Positions 1 to 4,642 of a DNA stretch of 6,249 nucleotides are shown here, piece after piece (the stretch's first letter is position 1; each line of letters starts with the position of its first letter). The DNA is from Thermomicrobiaceae bacterium (lineage in GTDB: Bacteria; Chloroflexota; Chloroflexia; Thermomicrobiales; Thermomicrobiaceae): positions 1 through 6,249 of the forward strand of contig SKTL01000357.1 of the NCBI GenBank assembly GCA_007122555.1, in the 5' to 3' direction. The translations under genes were made by a program, and so were the position numbers. Under the pieces are notes generated by a model. The model saw only the letters and a program-made list of their open reading frames with translations, did no database searches and was not told the origin of the DNA.

Positions 1-287
1 ACTCGGGCGACCTCCATCCCGCCCTTTTTCAGGTAGCGCCCCATGCGTTCGTAGAACTTCTGACTGTAGGTGGTGGTATAGATGGAGAACTTGTCTCCGC
101 CGGTCGAATAGCAGAAATCGGATGCGTGGGCTGTTGATCCGACGTTGGTTGGGATGGACGACGTGTCGATCCCGACGACGTCTTTCCATCCACTCTGGAC
201 GAGGTGCCAGGCCAGGAATGACCCGACAATGCCTCCTGCTCCGATGATTACGACCTGGGCCTGCTTCGGGAATGCGCCGGCAACCAT
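1..287 (-). CDS. FAD-dependent oxidoreductase, dimethylglycine/sarcosine dehydrogenase-like (N-terminal part; gene runs off the left edge)
   Basis: Only the first 95 codons are in the window. The protein begins MVAGAFPKQAQVVIIGAG and shows a Rossmann FAD-binding strand-loop-helix at residues 12-30, an acidic residue closing the second strand (D41), and the motif GSTAHA at residues 50-55. From family knowledge, dimethylglycine oxidase, dimethylglycine dehydrogenase and sarcosine dehydrogenase share a GSTxHA element whose His (here H54) is the likely covalent FAD anchor, and they continue with a helix leading to a GGxEVA-like strand, seen here as GGMEVAR at 89-95. Such enzymes oxidatively demethylate N-methyl amino acids, often with a C-terminal folate-binding GcvT-like domain; whether one follows is not visible. 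The start is well supported: AAGGAG (300-295) lies 7 nt before the ATG. Oddity: the nucleotide loop reads GAGGIVG, one residue longer than the usual GAGIVG. Substrate is uncertain; a related DadA-like amine oxidase is the alternative. Confidence 0.8.
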   Translation of the reverse strand, partial: MVAGAFPKQAQVVIIGAGGIVGSFLAWHLVQSGWKDVVGIDTSSIPTNVGSTAHASDFCYSTGGDKFSIYTTTYSQKFYERMGRYLKKGGMEVAR

Positions 288-294
288 TGGGCGT

Positions 295-300
295 CTCCTT
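295..300 (-). promoter_or_regulatory. Ribosome binding site of the DMGDH-like gene
   Basis: The minus strand reads AAGGAG followed by the 7-nt spacer ACGCCCA and ATG. This near-consensus Shine-Dalgarno site fixes the start of the left-edge gene, although the gene has no stop inside the window. Confidence 0.75.
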
Positions 301-418
301 GCCACTGCACGTAGAACGGCTTCGCGTTTTCTCGCATTCAAACCAGCACTATGACTGAAGTGTGTGTATTAGTCTGATCACGAGGTACGCCTTCGTGCGT
401 TCCTGCTTATCCCAGATA

Positions 419-441
419 GTCAAGAATGACCCTGACTTGAC
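419..441. repeat. Inverted repeat GTCAAG-N11-CTTGAC
   Basis: Perfect 6-bp arms at 419-424 and 436-441 flank an 11-nt centre. The right half also holds three closely spaced TGAC units (427-430, 433-436, 438-441). It lies in the putative leader of the DMGDH-like gene, about 130-155 nt upstream of its ATG. It could be a regulator operator or a weak RNA hairpin, but arms this short can be fortuitous. Confidence 0.25.
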
Positions 442-519
442 CTGGCAAAAGTCCTGTGCAATAGCAAATAGCCGTAACATTGCCTTGGGGTGTATTTTGT
501 CTATGGCGCTATTAGGCAT

Positions 520-548
520 ACTGTAACACGTTTTGGTCGCCGACGCAA
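520..548 (-). promoter_or_regulatory. Candidate promoter for the DMGDH-like gene
   Basis: On the minus strand a -35-like TTGCGT (548-543) is separated by exactly 17 nt from a -10-like TACAGT (525-520). The -10 is preceded by TG at the extended -10 position (TGTTACAGT). Matches to consensus are 3/6 and 4/6, so this rests on spacing and the TG element. If used, transcription would start near 513 and give an untranslated leader of about 225 nt before the ATG at 287. It is the best-scoring pair I found by eye in the gap, but such matches also occur by chance. Confidence 0.3.
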
Positions 549-756
549 TCCCTCTTTTTCGTTTTCTCGGGTTCGTGGTTTGACAGGGGAAAACGGGCGA
601 TACGACGGGCCGAACGAGCAGAAACGGTTCTTGTGTTCCGCCTTCGGAGAAGGTTGGCGACCTTACGCAATCCAGGGAGCGTTTCGAGCTTGTAGACACA
701 CGTAACAATTGGCGACTACGTGAGAAAGTGGGCAGTAGAACCGGAGCTCAACCACA

Positions 757-1332
757 TCAGATATTCTCGTTCCAGGCCAGGTCGAGATAGGCGTCAACCT
801 CATCGTCAACGTCTGAGGCAGACTCAAGGGGGATTCGCAGGTTGATCGTCTCGTTCCCGAGATTCTTCGCCTGAACAAGGCGGCCCGATGGCTGGTGTCC
901 ATCGAGACGGAGTCCGAGATCGACTCGTTTTTTCGTCGTCGCTTTGATCACCGCGAACTGACGGCGAGGCGTGTAGAGCGGCGTGTAGGTCTTCCGTCCA
1001 ACGACCTCGATCTCAGGGTGGACGGCCCGAGCACGGGCGATTAGCTGATCGAAGATCGGCCGGAGATGAGGACGATCAGCGTACTGGTTATCGATAAGCT
1101 CATCGTCGGGAGTCTGCAGGTAATCCGGATAGCCGAATCGCTCCATTATCAGCAGCATCTGTGTGTAGCCGTGAATTCCGCGTTCATCCAGCCAGGCTCG
1201 GACGCCCGGTTCATCACCGGGCGCTTCTTCCAGAATGCGCTGGTTCCAGCGTTCGACATCCTCACCGGTCTTCTGCAGCAGTCGCCTGGAGTATTCATCC
1301 AACATTGCCCGCCAGGATCGCTGATAGGACAT
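757..1332 (-). CDS. DUF4287/DUF5655 domain protein, 191 aa
   Basis: Two domains are visible. The N-terminal DUF4287-like part (about residues 5-75) has KTG at 21-23 and WLDERGIHGYTQMLLIMERFG at 47-67, split here as WLDERGIHGY then TQMLLIMERFG. The linker carries QYADRP (83-88) and RPIFDQL (91-97). The C-terminal DUF5655-like part (about 90-190) has KTYTPL (114-119), RQFAVIK (124-130), RVDLGLRL (136-143) and ends in an acidic VDDEVDAYLDLAW helix. Length and order match the usual two-domain family. No signal peptide or membrane segment is seen, so it should be cytosolic. The biochemical function is unknown; the DUF5655 fold is related to domains of uncertain, possibly ligand- or nucleic-acid-binding, role. 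The start is supported by AGAGGAG (1345-1339), 6 nt before the ATG. It follows the Ldh_2 gene after about 18 bp and is probably cotranscribed with it. Confidence 0.88.
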   Translation of the reverse strand: MSYQRSWRAMLDEYSRRLLQKTGEDVERWNQRILEEAPGDEPGVRAWLDERGIHGYTQMLLIMERFGYPDYLQTPDDELIDNQYADRPHLRPIFDQLIARARAVHPEIEVVGRKTYTPLYTPRRQFAVIKATTKKRVDLGLRLDGHQPSGRLVQAKNLGNETINLRIPLESASDVDDEVDAYLDLAWNENI

Positions 1333-1338
1333 GGACTG

Positions 1339-1345
1339 CTCCTCT
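1339..1345 (-). promoter_or_regulatory. Ribosome binding site of the DUF4287/DUF5655 gene, just after tandem stops
   Basis: The minus strand reads TAG TAA (1353-1348, tandem stops of the upstream Ldh_2 gene), then AGAGGAG at 1345-1339, a 6-nt spacer and ATG at 1332. The whole junction is 18 bp, too short for a separate promoter and terminator, which argues for one transcript. Confidence 0.65.
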
Positions 1346-1350
1346 GATTA

Positions 1351-2478
1351 CTACGGCGCCGGCGGCTGGCTTTCGGCCGCCTTTGTGACGGCCATGATTT
1401 CGAGCGGTTCGATTCCGAGCTCTCCGGCCACCGATTCAAACCACTGGATCACTTCCGGGTGAAACGGAATGCCGTTCTCCCGGCGATAGATCTCCTCTTC
1501 GTATTCGAGAACGCCGGGGTAGATGACTCGCTCATGTCCGGGCGCTGGCCTGGTGGCCTTCAGCGTCTGGAGCATTGCGTCCATGCGGTCCTTGTACTCT
1601 TCCAGGTCAGTGAACGCCTCGATGTCGTACGCCACGAAGTGGTGCTTGAATTGCTGGGATGTGTCAAGCATGGACGGGATACCGCCGGAAAGCATTGTCG
1701 ACATAACTTCAGCCCAGAGTCCGAGTCCGTAGCCCTTATGTGAACCTTGCTCCCTGGTGCCGCCCAGTGGCAGGAGCTGATAATCGTCGCGGTCGGGCGC
1801 AACCGCCTTCTCCGTGATCGGGGAACCGTCCAGCCGGGCGATCCAGTTCGGCTCCAGCTCGGATTGCAGCCGGTGAGCCAGTCGCAACTTGTTTTCCGCG
1901 ATGACCGTGGTGGCCACATCAAACAGGAGGAACGGCTCATTGCGGGTTGGCGCGGCGTAGGCGATCGGGTTGGTGCCAAGACGGGGTTCCGCGCCGTAAG
2001 TCGGCAGCACGCGCGGTCCGGCCGCGGACATTGAAACGCCGATCATGTCCTGCTCCGCGGCGATCATCGCCATGTGACCGGCTGCGCCGAGATGGCCGCT
2101 GTTTCGCATCGAAACGACGCCGACGCCGACATTGCGGGCTTTTTCGATCGCCAGACGCATCGCCGCCGGACCGATGATGATACCCAACCCGGCGTCCCCG
2201 TCGATCGAGGCGACCGCCGGCGTTTCTCGCAGGATTGTCCATTTCGGGTCAGGGTTGAGCCGGCCCTCCTGGAACCACTCGACGTAGACTCGCATCATGT
2301 TCGAAACGCCGTGGGAATCGACGCCTCGCAGGTCCGTCATCGTCAGGACGTGGGCGCCTTCATCGGCCCCATCCGCCGGGACTCCGAGCTTCTCGAAGAT
2401 CTCCCTCACTGTCTTATGGAGAGCCTCACCGGATACGCGGATTTCATCATCTTTGGACACCTTGAACTGCTGCAGCAT
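1351..2478 (-). CDS. Ldh family (malate/L-lactate dehydrogenase, Ldh_2) NAD(P)-dependent oxidoreductase, 375 aa
   Basis: The protein belongs to the Ldh_2 family, unrelated to classical Rossmann LDH/MDH, whose members reduce or oxidise 2-oxo/2-hydroxy acids (malate, lactate, sulfolactate, ureidoglycolate) or reduce cyclic imino acids. Family signatures appear in order: DLRGVDSHGV (49-58), AGLGIIIGPAAM near 96-107, RNSGHLGAAG (125-134, whose His is the likely catalytic one), LGTNPIAYAAP (167-177), FLLFDVATTVIAENKL (183-198, counterpart of the usual DxATS strand), LLPLGG (235-240) and SHKGYGLGL (246-254). It ends with a GIPFHPE element and a LGI segment, then a Pro-rich tail. At 375 residues it is slightly longer than the usual 330-360. 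GGAG (2490-2487) lies 8 nt before the ATG. It is the first gene of a two-gene unit with the DUF5655 protein. The substrate cannot be deduced; it is likely a soluble cytosolic enzyme. Confidence 0.92.
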   Translation of the reverse strand: MLQQFKVSKDDEIRVSGEALHKTVREIFEKLGVPADGADEGAHVLTMTDLRGVDSHGVSNMMRVYVEWFQEGRLNPDPKWTILRETPAVASIDGDAGLGIIIGPAAMRLAIEKARNVGVGVVSMRNSGHLGAAGHMAMIAAEQDMIGVSMSAAGPRVLPTYGAEPRLGTNPIAYAAPTRNEPFLLFDVATTVIAENKLRLAHRLQSELEPNWIARLDGSPITEKAVAPDRDDYQLLPLGGTREQGSHKGYGLGLWAEVMSTMLSGGIPSMLDTSQQFKHHFVAYDIEAFTDLEEYKDRMDAMLQTLKATRPAPGHERVIYPGVLEYEEEIYRRENGIPFHPEVIQWFESVAGELGIEPLEIMAVTKAAESQPPAP

Positions 2479-2521
2479 GCGGGTTTCTCCAGATCACGGA
2501 TATGCGAATGTTGATGAGCCT

Positions 2522-2530
2522 AATCTAGCA
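2522..2530 (-). promoter_or_regulatory. Candidate extended -10 promoter for the Ldh_2 unit
   Basis: The minus strand reads TGCTAGATT (2530-2522), a TGn extended -10 with hexamer TAGATT (4/6 to consensus). It is placed to give a leader of about 35-40 nt before the ATG at 2478. The hexamer 17 nt upstream (ATCACA) is a poor -35, so support is modest. Confidence 0.3.
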
Positions 2531-2569
2531 CGGATTCAATAACCTGTGATAGCGATCGGACCGGCAGGT

Positions 2570-2589
2570 GAACCGAGCGCGCCCGGTTC
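2570..2589. repeat. 20-bp near-perfect palindrome upstream of the Ldh_2 gene
   Basis: The plus strand reads GAACCGAGCGCGCCCGGTTC, two 10-nt half sites with one mismatch. It lies about 92 nt upstream of the Ldh_2 start and about 40 nt upstream of the -10 candidate. Its symmetry and place fit a regulator operator. A GC-rich hairpin after the glycosyltransferase gene is possible too, but no T tract follows on the minus strand. Confidence 0.4.
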
Positions 2590-2681
2590 GAATTCCATCC
2601 GGATCACCCCCAAGGAGTGTCCGGCGCCGCTCGGACGACTCGGAGCGGATATCGTGGACCAGCGGGATTGGTAGCGAACGG

Positions 2682-2722
2682 CCCTCACCCCCGGCCCCTC
2701 TCCCAATGCTGGGAGAGGGGAG
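2682..2722. repeat. Dispersed palindromic repeat (CCCCTCTCCCA/TGGGAGAGGGG type)
   Basis: An 11-bp perfect inverted repeat, CCCCTCTCCCA (2695-2705) and TGGGAGAGGGG (2710-2720), encloses a 4-nt loop ATGC and is preceded by CCCTCACCCCCGG. I recognise this as a widespread class of REP-like repeat in GC-rich bacteria. Its frames give peptides such as PLSQHWERGRG and SPLPALGEGPGVRA, often seen as spurious protein tails. Only one copy is present here. It covers the 3' end and stop of the glycosyltransferase gene, and its strong hairpin could affect transcript ends or stability on either strand, though it lacks a T tract. Confidence 0.7.
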
Positions 2723-3671
2723 TCAATTGTTCGGCGATGCTGGTGACAGGTACGCGGATTGACCCCTGGATGGTTCGTCGTTTCTGGCGATGCTGGAAGG
2801 CAAAGACGGGGCCGGCCAGGATGCCGCGAATTCGGGCTCGAGCCGCAGGCTCGCGGATGTGGAGACATGCTGCGAACAACTGGCGGACCTGATGGGCGAG
2901 AAATCGCGGCCAGATGCGTCGTCGGAGACCCGCCGGTAAATTCTTCGCCAACACGGCGAAGCTGTTTCGCGCGACATAATACGAGGCGAGCGGGCCGCCG
3001 CCGGTCGCCGAGAGATGATGAGCGACCCGGGCATCCGGGATGTACCTGATCCCGTACCCCAGCAGTCTTAACCGCCAGCCGAGGTCGATATCTTCAAGAT
3101 ACATGAAGAAATCGGCATCGAAGACGTGCCGCGTAATCGCGGAGGCCTTCTCGAGAGCCGAGCGACGATACATGGCGGCGGCCGCGCAGGCGGAGAAGAC
3201 CTCTTCCTCGACGTCGTACTGTCCCTGATCGAGCTCCCAGACGCCTCGACTGTTCGCAAGCCCGGACCAGGAGAATGTATCGCCGGCCGCGTGGAGACGA
3301 CCGGATCCATCGGCGAGCAGGATCTTGCTGGCAAGCGCCCCGGCGTCTGGATTGCGGTCCATCGCGTCTACCAGTCGCTTCAGCCACTCGGGTTCCGGGA
3401 TTGCGTCGTTATTCAGGAGCGCGACGAATTCGGCCGAACCTGCGCCGATCCCGGTATTGCATGCGGCGGCGAACCCGAGGTTTCCGGGGCGACGCAGATA
3501 GCCGAATTCAGGGAACTCTTCGATCATCATCAGATCAGAGCCGTCAGCCGATCCGTCGTCAACGACGATCACGTTGAAGCCCGGAAATGTCTGGTTGCGG
3601 ACCGCGGTCAGACAGGTCCGCAGATGCTCCCGGCCATTGTAGGTCGGAATGATCAGGTCGACCCGGTTCAC
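2685..3671 (-). CDS. Family 2 glycosyltransferase, WbbL/rhamnosyltransferase-like, 328 aa
   Basis: This is a GT-A fold family 2 glycosyltransferase, which moves a sugar from a nucleotide donor to a glycan or lipid acceptor. Motifs in order: PTYNG (9-13), VVDDGSADGS (36-45) for the nucleotide, NLGFAAACNTGI (64-75), LLNNDA (85-90, the DXD-like metal site), and FMYLEDIDLGWRLRLLG (189-205) with the ED pair at 193-194 expected to hold the catalytic base. SYYVARN (230-236) follows. This pattern is typical of WbbL-like dTDP-rhamnosyltransferases. No clear membrane helix is seen, so it probably works at the inner face of the membrane. The start is GTG, overlapping the reductase stop as GTGA, with only a weak GCGAG Shine-Dalgarno; translational coupling is likely. 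Residues 317-328 (TPLSQHWERGRG) are encoded by the palindromic repeat, so the native C-terminus has probably been replaced. Donor specificity is inferred from the neighbour. Confidence 0.9.
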   Translation of the reverse strand: MNRVDLIIPTYNGREHLRTCLTAVRNQTFPGFNVIVVDDGSADGSDLMMIEEFPEFGYLRRPGNLGFAAACNTGIGAGSAEFVALLNNDAIPEPEWLKRLVDAMDRNPDAGALASKILLADGSGRLHAAGDTFSWSGLANSRGVWELDQGQYDVEEEVFSACAAAAMYRRSALEKASAITRHVFDADFFMYLEDIDLGWRLRLLGYGIRYIPDARVAHHLSATGGGPLASYYVARNSFAVLAKNLPAGLRRRIWPRFLAHQVRQLFAACLHIREPAARARIRGILAGPVFAFQHRQKRRTIQGSIRVPVTSIAEQLTPLSQHWERGRG

Positions 3672-4516
3672 CGTGTGATCTCGCTTCGTCGAGTGAGACA
3701 GCGCGCAAGCGCATCATGCCAGTGAGGGAGTTCGATCCCGAGCGACGCTGCCGCGAGATTGTCGAGCGCGCCGTTGGCCGGCGGGGTGGCGGCTCGCGGA
3801 AACTGGCTCGCCGGTATCGGCTCGACCGGGATTTCAATTCCCGAGAGCTCGAAGATCTTCACAGCCCAGTCGCACCAACTCGCGACGCCGGTGTTCGTGA
3901 GGTGATGAATTCCGTAGGCAGGTTCCTGAATCAACAGGAGGATCCCGAACGCGAGGTCTCCGGCGTAGGTCGGGTTTCCGAACTGGTCGTCGACGATCGT
4001 CAGTTTCGGATGTTCAGCCGAGAGACGAAGCATGGAGTTGACGAAGTTCCGACCGGTTTCGTCGTAGACCATCGCGGTTCGGACGATATAGTGACGCGGG
4101 TTGAGCGCCGCAACGGCGCGTTCCCCGGCGAGTTTTGATGCGCCATAGATGCTGATCGGGTCAGGCGTATCGAACTCGGTGGAGGGCCGATCGAGTTCAC
4201 CGTTGAAGACGAAATTCGTTGAGACAAAGACAATCGGGATGCCCGCTGACGCGCTCGCGGACGCAACATGCTGAGCGCCGAGCCCGTTGATCAGAAACGC
4301 GGTCCGGGGATCATGCTCGCAACCATCGACGTCGGTCATTGCGCCGGCGTGGATGATCAGATCCGGTCGAAGCTCCGATATCGCCGCCCGGACGGACTCT
4401 GCGTCGGCCACATTGAGCTCGGAGGAACCCGGAGCGGTAATCTGATGCTGGTCAGATCCGATCCGGGAAATGGCGCGGCCGAGCTGACCAGTACCACCGG
4501 TAACGAGCAGATTCAT
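3668..4516 (-). CDS. rfbD: dTDP-4-dehydrorhamnose reductase (RmlD/RfbD), 282 aa
   Basis: This is an NAD(P)H-dependent short-chain (extended SDR) reductase. It would catalyse the last step to dTDP-L-rhamnose, reducing dTDP-4-dehydro-L-rhamnose in the cytosol. Counting from the chosen ATG, TGGTGQLG (6-13) binds the cofactor, GAMTDVDGCE (58-67) matches the family AAYTxVDxAE, S99-T100 lie in STNFVFNG, and YGASK (124-128) gives the catalytic Tyr124 and Lys128. TIVDDQFGNPTYAGDLA (173-189) is the RmlD-specific DQxGxPT region. The frame stays open to an ATG at 4540, but GGAGAGG (4530-4524) sits 7 nt before the ATG at 4516 and that start begins the cofactor strand directly, so I use it. The family STDYVFDG reads STNFVFNG here. 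It is the first gene of a unit with the overlapping glycosyltransferase. RmlA, RmlB and RmlC are not in the window. A related NAD-dependent epimerase is a less likely alternative. Confidence 0.88.
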   Translation of the reverse strand: MNLLVTGGTGQLGRAISRIGSDQHQITAPGSSELNVADAESVRAAISELRPDLIIHAGAMTDVDGCEHDPRTAFLINGLGAQHVASASASAGIPIVFVSTNFVFNGELDRPSTEFDTPDPISIYGASKLAGERAVAALNPRHYIVRTAMVYDETGRNFVNSMLRLSAEHPKLTIVDDQFGNPTYAGDLAFGILLLIQEPAYGIHHLTNTGVASWCDWAVKIFELSGIEIPVEPIPASQFPRAATPPANGALDNLAAASLGIELPHWHDALARCLTRRSEITR

Positions 4517-4642
4517 TCCCCTGCCTCTCCGCATACGCAATACTCAACGTTCGATCCAGCGGGTCGCCGGGCGCTACCCCTACCATAGCAGGGCGAAAAC
4601 CCGTATGCTGAGCGAGATCTTACCGCCGGAGAGACCCTCTGG
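4517..4642. other. Divergent intergenic region between rfbD and the GMC oxidoreductase gene
   Basis: About 126 bp separates two divergent starts, so promoters for both units should lie here, but none is clear. On the plus strand TATGCT (4604-4609) is a 4/6 -10 match, 33 nt before the GMC ATG, but without a recognisable -35. On the minus strand only poor matches such as TATGGT are seen. A short stem GGG-cgaaaa-CCC lies at 4591-4602. Confidence 0.35.
4524..4530 (-). promoter_or_regulatory. Ribosome binding site deciding the RmlD start
   Basis: GGAGAGG on the minus strand is 7 nt upstream of the ATG at 4516. The in-frame ATGs at 4540 and 4534 have no comparable site before them, so the extra N-terminal residues MRMRRGRG are probably untranslated leader. 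Confidence 0.65.

Larger units (their letters stand above)
288..756. other. 469-bp intergenic region with no convincing gene
   Basis: This lies between the stop of the DUF5655 gene and the ATG of the DMGDH-like gene, both on the minus strand. Open frames exist (minus 349-708, plus 490-705), but they lack Shine-Dalgarno sites, recognisable motifs or convincing protein composition. By eye the stretch is more AT-rich than the flanking genes and has several A/T runs. It contains a minus-strand promoter candidate at 520-548, an inverted repeat GTCAAG-N11-CTTGAC at 419-441, two copies of CGTTTTCTCG (325-334 and 560-569), two copies of ACGCAATCC (543-551 and 665-673) and a short hairpin CCTT/AAGG near 640-653. 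No intrinsic terminator with a T tract was found after the DUF5655 gene. Confidence 0.6.

Noticed and set aside
437..465. Plus-strand promoter-like pair TTGACC with AATAGC
   Set aside because: The -10 is poor and no plus-strand gene follows.
490..705. Plus-strand 71-residue open frame in the same gap
   Set aside because: It has no clear ribosome site or family features and is most likely a chance frame in non-coding DNA.
349..708. Minus-strand 119-residue open frame in the gap upstream of the DMGDH-like gene
   Set aside because: It would start at TTG with no Shine-Dalgarno site, shows no recognisable motif, has uneven composition and spans the promoter candidate. An internal ATG at about 519 giving 56 residues also lacks a ribosome site.
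2695..2720. Repeat hairpin as an intrinsic terminator
   Set aside because: The stem is strong, but no T tract follows on either strand, so I list it as a repeat only.
2733..2796. Two copies of GGCGATGCTGG (2733-2743 and 2786-2796)
   Set aside because: They are in coding sequence near the repeat, differ in flanks and are too short to claim a target-site duplication.
2536..2868. Minus-strand 110-residue frame containing SPLPALGEGPGVRA
   Set aside because: That peptide is a hallmark of the palindromic repeat read in another frame, and the rest overlaps the glycosyltransferase gene.
3126..3725. Plus-strand 199-residue open frame
   Set aside because: It is antisense to the glycosyltransferase, whose motifs are unmistakable; the length reflects codon bias of the real gene.
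3716..4138. Plus-strand 140-residue open frame
   Set aside because: It is antisense to rfbD; the charged, repetitive composition is that of a shadow frame.
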